DNA of 64,000 nucleotides, taken from the NCBI GenBank assembly GCA_001709035.1, contig LVKA01000011.1, forward strand, positions 310,001 through 374,000, written 5' to 3'. Position 1 is the first letter of the stretch, and each line of letters starts with the position of its first letter. A program made the translations under genes and the position numbers. Below are positions 52,801 to 63,999 of the stretch, piece by piece. Below the pieces are notes generated by a model. It was given only the letters and a program-made list of their open reading frames with translations. It made no database searches and was not told where the DNA came from. The DNA comes from Candidatus Thiodiazotropha endoloripes. Lineage in GTDB: Bacteria > Pseudomonadota > Gammaproteobacteria > Chromatiales > Chromatiaceae.

Positions 52801-55800
52801 ATGCTCGCCGCCGCAAAATATTTTCACACGAAGTTCTGGCAGACCATCGCCTGGCTGGTGATCCTGTTGGCGGTGGGATTGACCCTTGCGCGATTCCTGT
52901 TGCCGGGAGTCGATCTGGAACCCTACCGTCAGGAGATCGAACGGGTACTCGAAAACAAGGCTGAAATGCCACTCCGTATTGGCGCCATACAGGCGCAACT
53001 CAAAGGCGCCCATCTGGTACTCAAATTTGCGGATGTCAGTGCACTGGACAAGCAGACCGAAGAACCGCTGCTGTATGCTCCCGAAGTCTACGTCAGAGTC
53101 CAGTTGCTGAAGAGCCTGCTGGCCGGTCAGTTGCAGCTGGGCGGTGGCAAAGTGGTCGGCACCAAGCTGAAGATGGAGCGGTTTGCCGACGGTTCGTTCT
53201 CACTACAGGGTATGGAAAGAGCCGGGGAATCATCCGATACCGCGGCGGTGTTGGGAATCTTTCTGGAGCAGAACCGGTTACGCATGGTCGATACGGAGAT
53301 TCTCATCAAGAGCGCACTGCAGGGGCGCCCTCCGCTAAGACTCAGTGGGCTGGAAGTGGATCTGTTGAATAACGGTCTGCGCCATCAGCTCGCACTCTCT
53401 GGGCGGATTGGTCATCGGGGAGAGGAGAAGATCGAACTGATTGCAGCTCTTCGTCAGAGATCGGCAGATTCCATGGCGATGAGTGGTGAGTTCTATCTGA
53501 AGTGCGAGGATCTGCAGTTAGGTGGCCGTCTTGGGGAGTGGCTGCCGGGTGGATACCAGGTGGAGCAGGGGCGGGCCAACCTGGAGTTATGGGGTGATGT
53601 GGCGGATGGGGTGGTACAGACTGTCAGTGGGCAGTCAGAGCTTCATGATCTGCATCTAACCGGTCGACAAAAGGATAAATCATTCTCGTTTCAGAATCTT
53701 GTAACCTCGCTTGACTGGTCGAGGATCGAGGCGGGTTGGATGTTGGCGTTGGAGCAGTTCTCGCTGACTCAGAAAGGGCGGGAGTGGCCCGAAGGTGGTC
53801 TTGAAGTCACCTGGTGGAAATCGGCTGAGCAGGGTGCCGGATTCGAGCTGCGAGCCGACTATCTCTCCCTCGATACGGCCCACGATCTGATTTCGATTGT
53901 CGAGCTGCCGGCCAGGGATCTGCAGAATGCTCTGCTGGGACTGAATCCCCGGGGTGACCTGACGGGGCTCGATTTCTATCTGCAGCAGTTGCCCGGGCAG
54001 GAGATGACCTGGCAGCTGCAGGGTGAGGTTGAAAAGTTCATCTCAAATTCCTGGGAGAGTATTCCGGGTACGGCCGGTTTGAAGATGTCATTCGATGGTA
54101 ACCAGTCGGGCGGCTGGTTGAAGATCGACAGCGACAATCTCACCATCGACTACCCGCAACTGTTTCGCAGGCCGCTGCAGGCTGACCGGGTAAAGGGTGA
54201 TTTCCTGTGGAATTTTGATCTGCAGAGCGGTTTGCACATGCAGACCGATCATCTTGAGATGAGCAATCCGGATATGGAGACCCTGTCGCGCATCGAGCTG
54301 CAGATTCCAATCAGCGGCAAGGATCTGTTCGCCGATATTCAAACCGATTTCTGGGATGCGGACGGCTCTCGTAAAAGTGAATATCTGCCGGTTACCGTGA
54401 TGCCCGAAGGTTTGGTGGAGTGGCTGGACAAATCGATGGTCAGCGGGCATGTGAAATCGGGCAGCTTCCTGCTCTATGGTCCGGTGAGTGATTTTCCCTT
54501 CAAAGCCCACGAAGGTCGGTTCGAGGTCTGGTTCGGGGTTGAGGATCTACTGCTCGACTATATGTCCGAGTGGCCGGTTCTCTCGGAAGCGGTGGCGGAA
54601 GTTCACTTCATCAATAACGGTTTGAAAGCCAGGCTTGAGGAGGGGGTGATGCTCAACAGCCGGCTGCGGGATGTCTCTGTTGAGATCGATGAGCTGCGCA
54701 ATCCAACCCCGGTGAAGATCAAAGGGGAGGCGATGGGACCATTCAAAGACATCATGGCAATCCTGGGTGATACCCCGCTTAAAGAGGATTTTCAGCCATT
54801 TGTCGAAGCCGTGTCGGTTGGCGGTAGAACCCGCACGATCGTGGATCTGGAGATTCCACTGGAAGAGGGTCGGGGTGAGTTGTCGGTTGAAGGAGCGATC
54901 GATTTTCAGCGCGCGGCACTGCGGGTCAAGCAGGCGGATGTCGACTTGAAGTCGATCACCGGTGAGGTGAAGTTCGACAGCTCCGGTGTCAGCGGGAAAA
55001 AGTTGCAGGCGCAGTTTCTCAATGAACCGGTGCAATTCGATATCGCCCCCTATCGGCATCAGGGCAGGGACTGGACCCGCATCAATGCAAACAGCGTTTT
55101 GGATCTGGCCAAGCTACATGAGAAGTTTCCTGATTGGTATCTGCAATATTTTAAAGGCCGGGGCAGCGCTGATCTGGAGTTCAGTATTGCCCATCAGCCG
55201 AGTCGGGTGCCGGTGAGAATGAGCCTGACATCTGAGCTGGTCGGTGTGGAAGTCGATCTGCCTGCACCCTTGATCAAGGCTCCAGAGGAACCCCGGGAAC
55301 TCAAGTTGGGAGTGGACTTTCTGAGTGATTCCAGTACTGAACTGAGAGTGAGTTACGCTGACGATACCCATGGTCTGCTACGTCTCTACGATGATCAGGA
55401 GAAGCCCTGGGTAGCCGCGATCGGCTTTCAGCGGGAGCCTCTCAGCCTGGATGGCGTTGAAGGATTTCACCTCAGTGGACAGCTCGATCGGCTCAACGCC
55501 GACCAATGGATCGCCTGGGTCAATCAGCAGGCCAATCAATCTGACACGCCAATGCCGCGTATTGAAATGAACCTGCGGGTCGATGAACTCACCGCGCTGG
55601 GTACCGCCTGTCCCCAGACCCAGTTTACCTATAAGAACTTTGCCAATGGCTACCGGGTCAATCTGACCTCGGACACGGTACAGGGCACCATGCAGGTGCC
55701 GAGCGATCTGCAGAATCAGCCGATCCTTGGGCGATTCGATTTCATCAAATTGGATCTTGATGAGTTGGCCTCGGCGATTACCGGTGAGCAGCCGGAGACA

Positions 55801-56682
55801 GATCCGCAAAACGATTTGGACCCCAGAGATGTGCCGGCAATCAACTTTTCCGTAGACAAGCTTTTTATCAATGATCGGCCGATCGGCAAGGGAAACCTCA
55901 CCTGGAGCAAGGAAAACAACGGAATCACGATCAACAACCTGACCCTGATCGGACATACCATCGATCTGTCGGGGCAGGGCTATTGGCGTGTCTCACCGAA
56001 GGGCCATAACACCGGCCTGAATCTGCAAATGAAGACCCCCAGTCTGGGTGATCTGCAACATCACCTGGGTTTGACCACCGGTATTGAAAAGGCGCCTACC
56101 GAAGTCAAAGCTGAGCTCTACTGGCCCACTTCGCCGCTGGAGATGGGGGCTGAGAATCTGTATGGCAGTATCTGGCTGGATGTGGGTAAGGGTGCGGTCG
56201 ATAATGTGGATCCGGGGGTGGGGCGTCTGATCGGCCTGTTCAGTCTGAACGCACTCGGTAAACGACTGGCTCTCGACTTCTCCGATCTCTTCTCCAAGGG
56301 CATGGCGTTTGACAGTATCCAGGGTAACTTTGTGCTGAATGATGGCGATGCCTACACCACGGATCTGGCATTGCGCAGTACCGCCGCGATGGTCGACATA
56401 CGGGGACGCACAGGGTTGAGCAGCAGAACCTATGATCAGCAGGTTGTGGTGACACCGAATGTGAGCGCCACCCTGCCACTGGTCGGTGCACTGGCGATAA
56501 ACCCCACAGTGGGTGTGGCGCTGGCGGTAACCCAGCAACTGTTCGGTAAACACTTTGATCGGATCGCCATGCGCACCTATGAGGTGACCGGCAGTTGGGA
56601 TAATCCCACCTTCAATCAGCTTTCACTGCAGGTCGATGACGAGGAGCGTGATACGCATATGCCGGAAATGCCAGGTGATTAG
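52801..56682 (+). CDS. yhdP: YhdP, AsmA-like lipid-transport bridge protein
   Basis: A 1293-residue inner-membrane-anchored protein, like E. coli YhdP in length. A single N-terminal helix (about 15-36) is followed by a long beta-rich periplasmic part of the AsmA/DUF3971 type. The conserved end reads ALAINPTVGVALAVTQQLFG, then YEVTGSWDNP. It carries phospholipid between the inner and outer membranes together with TamB and YdbH. It lies 21 bases after rng, so both are probably co-transcribed. The tamB gene is at the other end of the window. Confidence 0.9.
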   Translation: MLAAAKYFHTKFWQTIAWLVILLAVGLTLARFLLPGVDLEPYRQEIERVLENKAEMPLRIGAIQAQLKGAHLVLKFADVSALDKQTEEPLLYAPEVYVRVQLLKSLLAGQLQLGGGKVVGTKLKMERFADGSFSLQGMERAGESSDTAAVLGIFLEQNRLRMVDTEILIKSALQGRPPLRLSGLEVDLLNNGLRHQLALSGRIGHRGEEKIELIAALRQRSADSMAMSGEFYLKCEDLQLGGRLGEWLPGGYQVEQGRANLELWGDVADGVVQTVSGQSELHDLHLTGRQKDKSFSFQNLVTSLDWSRIEAGWMLALEQFSLTQKGREWPEGGLEVTWWKSAEQGAGFELRADYLSLDTAHDLISIVELPARDLQNALLGLNPRGDLTGLDFYLQQLPGQEMTWQLQGEVEKFISNSWESIPGTAGLKMSFDGNQSGGWLKIDSDNLTIDYPQLFRRPLQADRVKGDFLWNFDLQSGLHMQTDHLEMSNPDMETLSRIELQIPISGKDLFADIQTDFWDADGSRKSEYLPVTVMPEGLVEWLDKSMVSGHVKSGSFLLYGPVSDFPFKAHEGRFEVWFGVEDLLLDYMSEWPVLSEAVAEVHFINNGLKARLEEGVMLNSRLRDVSVEIDELRNPTPVKIKGEAMGPFKDIMAILGDTPLKEDFQPFVEAVSVGGRTRTIVDLEIPLEEGRGELSVEGAIDFQRAALRVKQADVDLKSITGEVKFDSSGVSGKKLQAQFLNEPVQFDIAPYRHQGRDWTRINANSVLDLAKLHEKFPDWYLQYFKGRGSADLEFSIAHQPSRVPVRMSLTSELVGVEVDLPAPLIKAPEEPRELKLGVDFLSDSSTELRVSYADDTHGLLRLYDDQEKPWVAAIGFQREPLSLDGVEGFHLSGQLDRLNADQWIAWVNQQANQSDTPMPRIEMNLRVDELTALGTACPQTQFTYKNFANGYRVNLTSDTVQGTMQVPSDLQNQPILGRFDFIKLDLDELASAITGEQPETDPQNDLDPRDVPAINFSVDKLFINDRPIGKGNLTWSKENNGITINNLTLIGHTIDLSGQGYWRVSPKGHNTGLNLQMKTPSLGDLQHHLGLTTGIEKAPTEVKAELYWPTSPLEMGAENLYGSIWLDVGKGAVDNVDPGVGRLIGLFSLNALGKRLALDFSDLFSKGMAFDSIQGNFVLNDGDAYTTDLALRSTAAMVDIRGRTGLSSRTYDQQVVVTPNVSATLPLVGALAINPTVGVALAVTQQLFGKHFDRIAMRTYEVTGSWDNPTFNQLSLQVDDEERDTHMPEMPGD

Positions 56683-56886
56683 GCTTCAGAGGTGCCGGTG
56701 CTTGCCCAGTGTGTTGGCTTGTCCCGGGTAGCAGTTGGATATTGCATAGTGCTATGCTGCTGGTTCTGGCAGGATTTTCGGTGAGCAAATCTGTCGCCGG
56801 GATCCGATGAAATAACAAACGACCGGTCTGGATTATTTGCTTGAATGGTCCGACATTGGCTGAGTTTAAACAGATTAGATTGAATT

Positions 56887-57711
56887 ATGAGTGGTAAGAA
56901 AAATCAAGTTGCTGCCATCCAGATGGCGTCAAGTCCCCATGTCAGCGCCAATCTTCTGGAGGCGGAACGGCTGATTGGCGAGGCAAGTGAAAACGGTGCG
57001 GGCCTGGTTGTTTTGCCTGAGAATTTTGCCTTCAAGGGGGAGCATGACCGGGATATGCTGACCCTCTGCGAAGAGTCGGAAGATGGACCGTTGCAGGGTT
57101 TTCTCAGCCAGATGGCAAAGCGCTATGGTGTCTGGTTGGTAGGGGGGACAATCCCCTTACGCGCCAGTCAGGGCGGTAAAGTCCGGGCTACCTGTCTGGT
57201 GATGGATGACCAGGGTCGTCGGGTCGCTCGCTACGATAAAATCCATCTGTTTGATGTCCATCTGGTTGAAACCGATGAGCGCTATGTGGAGTCCAGCACC
57301 ATCGAACCCGGTGACCAGCCGGTGGTTTTGGAAACGCCATTTGGCAAGCTGGGAATTGCGGTTTGCTACGATCTGCGTTTTCCTGAGCTGTTTCGCAAAC
57401 TGCTGGATCAGGGCGCGGAACTGTTTGCCGTACCCTCCTCATTCACCGCGATGACCGGAAAGGCTCACTGGAAAACCCTGGTTAGAGCGCGGGCGATCGA
57501 AAATCTTGCGTTTGTGATTGCGGCCGCACAAGGGGGATACCACATCAGTGGTCGTGAGACCCATGGCCACAGTATGATTGTCGATCCCTGGGGAACAGTA
57601 CTCAGCCAGGTGCCAAGAGGTACCGGCTATGTGAGTGTCGAACTTGATACGGAATACCAGAAGACCATCAGGCGCACCTTTCCGACGATCGATCACAGGC
57701 AGCTCTATTAA
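56887..57711 (+). CDS. Nitrilase-family amidase (Nit1-like)
   Basis: A 274-residue carbon-nitrogen hydrolase. The catalytic triad is visible: Glu in VVLPENFAFKG (about 42), Lys in RYDKIHLFDV (about 116) and Cys in IAVCYDLRFPELFR (about 158). The group includes deaminated glutathione amidase (Nit1/YbeM type), the best functional guess. The place between yhdP and tldD is the usual one in gammaproteobacteria. It lies about 200 bases after yhdP, with no gene or clear signal in that gap. Confidence 0.83.
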   Translation: MSGKKNQVAAIQMASSPHVSANLLEAERLIGEASENGAGLVVLPENFAFKGEHDRDMLTLCEESEDGPLQGFLSQMAKRYGVWLVGGTIPLRASQGGKVRATCLVMDDQGRRVARYDKIHLFDVHLVETDERYVESSTIEPGDQPVVLETPFGKLGIAVCYDLRFPELFRKLLDQGAELFAVPSSFTAMTGKAHWKTLVRARAIENLAFVIAAAQGGYHISGRETHGHSMIVDPWGTVLSQVPRGTGYVSVELDTEYQKTIRRTFPTIDHRQLY

Positions 57712-57720
57712 GCATTGGAT

Positions 57721-57877
57721 CAGTGTTAACAGGCCCCAATAAACTGCGGGGGTCTGTGGCTATTTTATTGCTCAGCTGCGATATCATTCGTTTCTGTAGA
57801 GCGACACCTCGCTCACTCCGCCTTGCGGGACAAGAAAGAGTCCCGGCAGGGCTGATTGGAATCTTGTTAACAGGCCT
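57721..57877. repeat. Family B pieces flanking a 150-bp gap
   Basis: A left piece CAGTGTTAACAGGCCCC (57721-57737) and a right piece ATTGGAATCTTGTTAACAGG, then CCT (57855-57877), lie in the same orientation. The middle part (GCGATATCATTCGTTTCTGT and on) aligns with the inner part of the 45429-45580 element with substitutions. The left piece begins nine bases after the nit stop codon. Confidence 0.7.
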
Positions 57878-57904
57878 AAAAACAGCCGACTGGCTGGAAA
57901 CAAC

Positions 57905-59347
57905 ATGTCAGATCTGATTCAAATAGCACAACAAAATATTCTCGCCCCGGTGGGGCTTGGTGAAAGTGACCTGGACAGAATGCTGGGTGAATTGACCGGG
58001 CAGGGAGTGGATGCCGCGGATCTCTATTTTCAATCCAGCCGGCTTGAATCCTGGGTTTTGGAGGATGGCATCATCAAGGAGGGGGCGCACAATATCGAAC
58101 AGGGTGCCGGTATTCGGGTGATCAGTGGTGAGAAGACCGGCTTTGCCTACTCGGATGAGCTGCAGTTACCCACCCTGCAGGAGGCGGCCCGAGCCGCTCG
58201 CGCGATAACCCGAAGTGGTGGCAGTCAGCGTGTGCAGATCGCCGGAACCCCGATCGCCAAACAGCTCTATGCGCCACTGAATCCGCTACCCAGCCTGAAC
58301 GAAGCAGAGAAGGTCGAGCTGCTGCAGGCTTTGGATCGGGAGGCGCGCAAACAGGATCCAAGAGTCAAGCAGGTGATCGTCAGTCTGGTCGCGGCGCAGG
58401 ACATCATCCTGGTGGCAGCCATTGACGGTACCCTGAGTGCGGATGTCAGGCCGCTGGTCCGCATGAATGTACATGTCATCGCTGAGCACAATGGACGTCG
58501 GGAGCAAGGTAGTAGTGGTGGAGGTGCGCGGGAGAGTCTTGGTTATTTCATCCAGGAGTCCCGTGGTCTCGAATATGCCAGAGAGGCGGTGCGGCAGGCG
58601 TTAGTCAACCTCGATGCGGTCGATGCACCCGCGGGAACCATGCCGGTTGTACTGGGCCCGGGCTGGCCTGGTGTACTGCTGCATGAAGCGGTCGGTCATG
58701 GCCTGGAGGGGGATTTCAACCGCAAAGGCACCTCAGCCTTCAGTGGGCGTATCGGTGAGCAGGTCGCTTCCAGTTGCTGCACCGTTGTCGATGACGGCAC
58801 GTTGCCCGGGCGTCGGGGTTCCCTGAATATCGATGATGAAGGCACACCGAGTCAGAATACCGTGTTGATCGAAAACGGCATTCTGAAGGGCTATATGCAG
58901 GATAAGCACAATGCCCGACTGATGAATACCGCCTCAACCGGCAATGGGCGACGTGAATCCTATGCTCATCTGCCGATGCCACGCATGACCAATACCTACA
59001 TGCTGGCAGGCGAACACAATCCTGAGGAGATCATCGCTTCTGTGGAACGGGGCTTGTATGCGGTTAATTTTGGTGGTGGCCAGGTGGACATCACCTCTGG
59101 AAAGTTTGTCTTCTCCGCCAGTGAGGCCTACCTGATCGAGAACGGCAAGGTGACACGTCCGGTGAAGGGGGCGACCCTGATCGGCAACGGTCCGGAAGCG
59201 ATGAGTCGGATCAGCATGGTCGGGGATGACCTGAAGCTGGACAAGGGGGTCGGGGTATGCGGTAAAGAGGGGCAGAGCGTACCCGTGGGTGTCGGTCAGC
59301 CGACTTTGAAGTTAGATGAGTTGACCGTCGGAGGAACCGAGCAGTGA
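57905..59347 (+). CDS. tldD: TldD, metalloprotease subunit
   Basis: TldD and PmbA (TldE) form a heterodimeric metalloprotease that acts on unfolded or modified peptides, such as microcin B17 and CcdA. 480 residues. The zinc motif is [14 protein letters not shown] (HExxxH, about 260). The glycine-rich [20 protein letters not shown] near the end is conserved. ATG 57905 is clear. The stop overlaps the pmbA GTG start (GTGA), so the two subunits are made together. Confidence 0.93.
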   Translation: MSDLIQIAQQNILAPVGLGESDLDRMLGELTGQGVDAADLYFQSSRLESWVLEDGIIKEGAHNIEQGAGIRVISGEKTGFAYSDELQLPTLQEAARAARAITRSGGSQRVQIAGTPIAKQLYAPLNPLPSLNEAEKVELLQALDREARKQDPRVKQVIVSLVAAQDIILVAAIDGTLSADVRPLVRMNVHVIAEHNGRREQGSSGGGARESLGYFIQESRGLEYAREAVRQALVNLDAVDAPAGTMPVVLGPGWPGVLLHEAVGHGLEGDFNRKGTSAFSGRIGEQVASSCCTVVDDGTLPGRRGSLNIDDEGTPSQNTVLIENGILKGYMQDKHNARLMNTASTGNGRRESYAHLPMPRMTNTYMLAGEHNPEEIIASVERGLYAVNFGGGQVDITSGKFVFSASEAYLIENGKVTRPVKGATLIGNGPEAMSRISMVGDDLKLDKGVGVCGKEGQSVPVGVGQPTLKLDELTVGGTEQ

Positions 59348-60678
59348 GCGATATGAAATCCAGGCAGCTTGATCTACAACAGTCGGTGGAAGAGCTGCTG
59401 CAAGAGGCTACGCGACAGGGCGCCAGTGCCGCTGAAGCCGCAGTCAGCAGTGATGCGGGCCTTTCGGTAACGGTTCGTCTCGGCGAGACAGAGACCATCG
59501 AACACACCCGGGACAACGGTTTGGGCGTGACTGTCTATTTTGGTCATCGCAAAGGTTCTGCCAGTACATCGGATCTGTCACCTCAGGCGATCAAGGAGAC
59601 GGTGGAGGCAGCCTGCAACTTTGCCCGCTATACCTCGGAAGATGATTGTGCCGGCTTGGCTGACTCGTCATTGATGGCTACCGAGTTGCCCGATCTCGAT
59701 CTCTATCATCCCTGGGATCAGAGTGTGGAGGAGGCGATCGAGCTGGCGATTCGCTGTGAGACAGCGGCCCGGGAGACCGATGCTCGGATCTTCAATTCGG
59801 AGGGAGCCACTCTGAACTCGCACAATGGACTGCAGGTCTACGGCAACACCCATGGATTCATTGGCGGTTATCCCTCCTCACGCCACAGCCTGAGTTGTGC
59901 GGTACTGGGCAAGCAGGGGGAGAGTATGCAGAGGGATTACTGGTATACCCTGGCGCGCAAGGGTGGGCAGTTGGAGAGTGCTGAGTCAGTGGGTGAGATG
60001 GCCGCCAAAAGAACCGTGGCCCGCCTCAATGGCCGCCGGATCAAGACCCAACAGGCGCCCGTGCTGTTCCAGGCCGACGTGGCGGTGGGTCTGCTGCGCA
60101 GTTTTGTCGGTGCGATCCGCGGCTCTTCCCTCTACCGCAAGGCCAGCTTTCTGCTCGACCAATTGGAAAAACCGGTTTTTCCCGCCTTCATCAATATTCA
60201 TGAAGATCCACTGTTGCCTGGAGGGCTGGCCAGTTCAGCCTACGACAGTGAAGGTGTGGCGACCAGTCGCAAGGATTTCATCCGGGACGGGGTGCTATCC
60301 AGTTATGTACTGGACAGCTACGCCGCTCGAAAGCTCGGTATGCAGACCACCGGTAACGGGGGTGGGGTGAGAAACCTGCGCATCAGCAGCGGTGATCAGG
60401 ACAGAGAGGGGCTGCTGAAGAGCATGCAACGAGGACTGCTGGTGACTGAACTGATGGGGCAGGGAGTCAACATGGTTACCGGTGACTACTCCCGCGGTGT
60501 TACCGGTTTCTGGATTGAAAACGGTGAGATCCAGTTTCCGGTGGAGGAGATCACCATCGCCGGCAATATGAAAGAGATGTTCCTCGGCCTGCAGGAAGTG
60601 GGCAGTGATATCGAGACCCGCAGCAGCGTACAGACCGGCTCCTGGCTCATCGACAACATGATGATCGCAGGCGAGTAG
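59344..60678 (+). CDS. pmbA: PmbA/TldE, inactive partner subunit of TldD
   Basis: PmbA (TldE) of about 444 residues pairs with TldD and lacks its HExxxH zinc motif, as expected. The family signature [20 protein letters not shown] and the end [18 protein letters not shown] are visible. GTG 59344 overlaps the tldD stop; ATG 59353 is an alternative. It converges on pdxA with only 30 bases between the stop codons and no clear terminator hairpin. Confidence 0.9.
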   Translation: MSDMKSRQLDLQQSVEELLQEATRQGASAAEAAVSSDAGLSVTVRLGETETIEHTRDNGLGVTVYFGHRKGSASTSDLSPQAIKETVEAACNFARYTSEDDCAGLADSSLMATELPDLDLYHPWDQSVEEAIELAIRCETAARETDARIFNSEGATLNSHNGLQVYGNTHGFIGGYPSSRHSLSCAVLGKQGESMQRDYWYTLARKGGQLESAESVGEMAAKRTVARLNGRRIKTQQAPVLFQADVAVGLLRSFVGAIRGSSLYRKASFLLDQLEKPVFPAFINIHEDPLLPGGLASSAYDSEGVATSRKDFIRDGVLSSYVLDSYAARKLGMQTTGNGGGVRNLRISSGDQDREGLLKSMQRGLLVTELMGQGVNMVTGDYSRGVTGFWIENGEIQFPVEEITIAGNMKEMFLGLQEVGSDIETRSSVQTGSWLIDNMMIAGE

Positions 60679-60710
60679 ATATTCGCAGACTGAATTCCTG
60701 AGTAAAGACG

Positions 60711-61709
60711 CTAGCGATTGGCTTGTTGGCGACTCCGGGCCATGGTGTCAGCAACCTTCACCGCATAGACCAGGCTGCCCAGGTCTGCCTGGTCGGTACC
60801 TGCCAGAGGCAGGGCAGTACCGTGATCCACCGAGGTTCGGACAATCGGCAGTCCAAGGGTGATATTCACAGCCTGGCCAAAGCCCAAGTGTTTGAGAACC
60901 GGCAGACCCTGATCGTGAAACATTGCCAGCACCGCATCGGCCTGTTGCAGATGGACCGGAGTGAACAGGGTATCGGCGGGCATCGGGCCGATCAGCTGCA
61001 TACCCTGGCTGTTGAGTTCTGCCAGAACCGGCTCGATGATCTCGATCTCTTCGCGGCCCAGATGGCCCTGCTCACCGGCATGCGGATTGAGACCGCAGAC
61101 CATGATACGGGGCTGTTTCAAACCGAAGCAGCTCTGTAGATCGTTATGCAGGATCGTGGCGACCTTGCGCAAGCGATCCTTGGTGATCGCATCACTGACC
61201 TCCCGCAAGGGGAGATGAGTAGTTGCCAGGGCCACGCGGAGTTCCGGTGTTGCCAGCATCATCACCGGATGGGCATTGTCACACAGGCCTGAGAGATATT
61301 CGGTATGGCCGGTAAACGATAGGCCGGCATCGTTGATCACGCCTTTGTGAACCGGTCCGGTCACCATGCCGTTGAAGCGGCCTTCAAGACAGCCTTCGGT
61401 AGCCAGTTTCAGGGTCTCGACCACGTAGGGTGCATTCGCCGGGTTGAGTTTGCCGCAGCTGACTTCGTTGTCTAAGGCCACCGGCAGATAGCGTAGATGG
61501 CCTGGCGGCAACGGGGTGGGCGGCCGACTGGCATCAAAGGGGTGCATTTCCAGCGGAATGCCCAGACGTTCAGCTCTTTGCTGCAAAAGCACTGGATCCG
61601 CAACAACAACGATTTCAGTTTCCGGGTAGGGCCGCTGGGCCAGCATTACGCAGATATCAGGGCCGATCCCGGCTGGTTCTCCCGGGGTAAGTGCAAGACG
61701 TGTTCTCAA
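60711..61709 (-). CDS. pdxA: PdxA, 4-hydroxythreonine-4-phosphate dehydrogenase
   Basis: PdxA oxidises 4-phosphohydroxy-threonine with NAD in the vitamin B6 pathway. 332 residues. The metal-binding His residues lie in [22 protein letters not shown] and [21 protein letters not shown] is the typical N-terminus. The ATG overlaps the surA stop (ATGA). The order lptD-surA-pdxA is as in E. coli; rsmA/apaG do not follow. Confidence 0.94.
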   Translation of the reverse strand: MRTRLALTPGEPAGIGPDICVMLAQRPYPETEIVVVADPVLLQQRAERLGIPLEMHPFDASRPPTPLPPGHLRYLPVALDNEVSCGKLNPANAPYVVETLKLATEGCLEGRFNGMVTGPVHKGVINDAGLSFTGHTEYLSGLCDNAHPVMMLATPELRVALATTHLPLREVSDAITKDRLRKVATILHNDLQSCFGLKQPRIMVCGLNPHAGEQGHLGREEIEIIEPVLAELNSQGMQLIGPMPADTLFTPVHLQQADAVLAMFHDQGLPVLKHLGFGQAVNITLGLPIVRTSVDHGTALPLAGTDQADLGSLVYAVKVADTMARSRQQANR

Positions 61710-63016
61710 GGGGGACTCAACTCTTCCAATAGTACTTCAACATAAGCTTCGTCACGCAGGCGACGCAGCCACAACTCTATCGCTTCTTCCGATTTCTGTT
61801 TCTGAATTTCCTGCCGTGCCTTGTTCTTCAGCACCTCTTCGGTGCTGTCGTGCTGACGGCGTTCCAGAGGCTGTACGATATGCCAACCAAACTGGGTTTT
61901 AAAGGGCTGGCTGATCTCATCGATCGCCATCGCATTCATCTGTTCCTCGAACTGGGGCACCAGATCTCCCGGGCTGGTCCAGCCCAGGTCGCCGCCCTTG
62001 ATGGCGGAAGCCTTGTCGTCAGAGTGTGATCTGGCGAGGGTCTCAAAGCCATCCCCATCGATGATGCGTGCCCGCAGGGTTTCCAAGCGCTGGCGAGCTT
62101 CGTCATCGGAGACGATCTCATTGGTGTTGATCAGAATATGACGGGCATGTGTCTGGTTGATGATCATTTTCTGGCCACCTTTCACTTCGGCCAGTTTGAC
62201 GATATGGAAGCCAGAGGCATTGCGGATTGGGGTACTGATAGTGTCCGCCTCCATCTCATCGACCACACTGGTGAACAGGCTGGGTATCCTTGAGGTCTCA
62301 ACCCAGCCCAGGTCCCCCCCCTCCAGGGCCTGGCGACCATCCGAGTGGCGTATCGCCAGTTCACTGAAATCACCACCCTCAAGCAGTTGCTGATGGATAT
62401 CGGCTGCCTGTTTTTTTGCTGCCTGTACATCCTGGGGGGAGGCCCCTTCCGGTGTTGCGATCAGTATGTGCAACAGCCGTACGGCGGTTCTCTGGCGGCT
62501 TGAGCCCATCTCCCGGGCAAGAAAATTCTTGATATCCTGTTCGGTGATGACGATCCGGTTGATCACCTCTTTCTGTTTCAGGCGGTTTATCAGGATATCT
62601 TCCCGCAACTGTTCCCGGAACAGGGGGAAACTGATGCCGTCCATTTCCAGAGTTTCGCGAAGTTGCAGCAGGGTGATGTTGTTGGTTTCGGCAATATTGG
62701 CGATTGCCTTGGTGACGGTGGCGTCATCCACACTCAATCCCAGTTGGCTGGCAGCCTGCAGTTGCAATCGTTTGGCGATCATGCGTTCCAGGATCTGCTC
62801 CTGGATGATCTTCATCGGCGGCAGGTTGTTCCGCTTTTGCGACATCTGGGCCAGCATTTCCCGGGTTTTATTGTCGAGTTCGCTTTTCGCAATGATGTCG
62901 TCGTTGACAATCGCCACGATGTAATCGAGCTCTTTCACCGCCGCCGATGAAATGGTGCTGGAGAACAGCAGGCCGAGCAGCAGAAGCATTGAGATGGATG
63001 AGGATCGCTCAGACAT
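61706..63016 (-). CDS. surA: SurA, periplasmic chaperone and peptidyl-prolyl isomerase
   Basis: SurA brings unfolded outer-membrane proteins to the BAM complex. The 436 residues include a signal peptide (about 1-25), an N-terminal chaperone domain (about 28-165) and two parvulin (PPIC) domains (about 180-280 and 290-385). Each parvulin domain has GGDLGWV or GGDLGWT and a conserved His ([14 protein letters not shown]). The C-terminal helix completes the chaperone module. It starts two bases after the lptD stop and overlaps pdxA, so the three genes form an operon. Confidence 0.93.
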   Translation of the reverse strand: MSERSSSISMLLLLGLLFSSTISSAAVKELDYIVAIVNDDIIAKSELDNKTREMLAQMSQKRNNLPPMKIIQEQILERMIAKRLQLQAASQLGLSVDDATVTKAIANIAETNNITLLQLRETLEMDGISFPLFREQLREDILINRLKQKEVINRIVITEQDIKNFLAREMGSSRQRTAVRLLHILIATPEGASPQDVQAAKKQAADIHQQLLEGGDFSELAIRHSDGRQALEGGDLGWVETSRIPSLFTSVVDEMEADTISTPIRNASGFHIVKLAEVKGGQKMIINQTHARHILINTNEIVSDDEARQRLETLRARIIDGDGFETLARSHSDDKASAIKGGDLGWTSPGDLVPQFEEQMNAMAIDEISQPFKTQFGWHIVQPLERRQHDSTEEVLKNKARQEIQKQKSEEAIELWLRRLRDEAYVEVLLEELSPP

Positions 63017-63018
63017 GA

Positions 63019-63999
63019 CTATCGCTCAGGCTGGTAACCATAGATGGACTCCTCCAGTTCCCGGTCAGCCTGCTGACCCAGTGAACCGAGACCCCGCAAC
63101 TCAAGTTGCAGCATAAATCGCGACTCCTCTTCTTCATCTTTATCCTCATTGGCCACATAGCGCTGGTAAAAGGTTCTGAGTTTCCAGCAGCAGCGGCCAC
63201 CATACTCGAAACCTACTATTCTATTCATATTCCTATCATAAAGGTATGAGTGCTTCCATTTTCCGAACACACTGAGTTGCTGGCCAAAGGGCCAGTAGAC
63301 CGAAACATCCAGATCCTCGATCGAATTCCGCTTGAAATTGTAATCGACATTGAACAGCTGATGGGCTGCCGTACGGTAGCGCAGGGTGAAGCGGCCCTTG
63401 TCGATATTATCCTCTTCCAGGTGCGGGTTTCTGCGCAGGCTCAGGCTGGTCTGCCAGGCTGAACCGAAGCGGGCTGCCAATTCTGCCACAATCGCTGACG
63501 ATGGGTCTTCCTCTGTTGAACCGGTCAGCTGAACCTCCCGGTCTTCGGCATAGTAGATCTGACCGATACTGGCGCGTAATCGTTCCAGACCGTTATCGGC
63601 CTGGAACCAGCGGGTGGTCAGACCGAAGGCGAGCTGGTTGGCATCACCGAACCGGTCACTGCCGGTAAACCGGTTCTGTTTGAACAGATTGGAGAATTTC
63701 AGGTCCAGGTCGGCGGTGTCGAAATCCGGGATGTCCGATTGATCATCATGTTCGGCATACAGATAGTAGAGCCTGGGTTCCAACGTCTGGTAGGCATTGC
63801 GGCCGAACCAGGAGGTCTCGCGTTCGAACACCAGCCCGCTGTCGAGACTGAAGGCCGGTACAAAATAGTCCGGTTTGCTCTCTTCAGCGGGATCGTCAAG
63901 CTGCAGATCGTACGCAGCGTAGTTGAGGCTCAGGTTGGGTGTCAGATGGCCCCAGCTGCGGCGCATGGGCAGACTGATGCTGGGGCGTAGAATCAGTCG
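63019..63999 (-). CDS. lptD: LptD, LPS-assembly outer-membrane protein (5' partial)
   Basis: LptD is the outer-membrane barrel that, with LptE, inserts lipopolysaccharide into the outer leaflet. Only the C-terminal 326 residues lie in the window. The frame is open to the right edge, where it reads RLILRPSISLPMRRSWGHLT, a typical LptD stretch; the ATG at 63966 is internal. Barrel strands such as TLEPRLYYLYAEHDDQSDIP and FDTADLDLKFSNLF match the family. The order lptD-surA-pdxA supports the call. Confidence 0.92.
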   Translation of the reverse strand, partial: RLILRPSISLPMRRSWGHLTPNLSLNYAAYDLQLDDPAEESKPDYFVPAFSLDSGLVFERETSWFGRNAYQTLEPRLYYLYAEHDDQSDIPDFDTADLDLKFSNLFKQNRFTGSDRFGDANQLAFGLTTRWFQADNGLERLRASIGQIYYAEDREVQLTGSTEEDPSSAIVAELAARFGSAWQTSLSLRRNPHLEEDNIDKGRFTLRYRTAAHQLFNVDYNFKRNSIEDLDVSVYWPFGQQLSVFGKWKHSYLYDRNMNRIVGFEYGGRCCWKLRTFYQRYVANEDKDEEEESRFMLQLELRGLGSLGQQADRELEESIYGYQPER

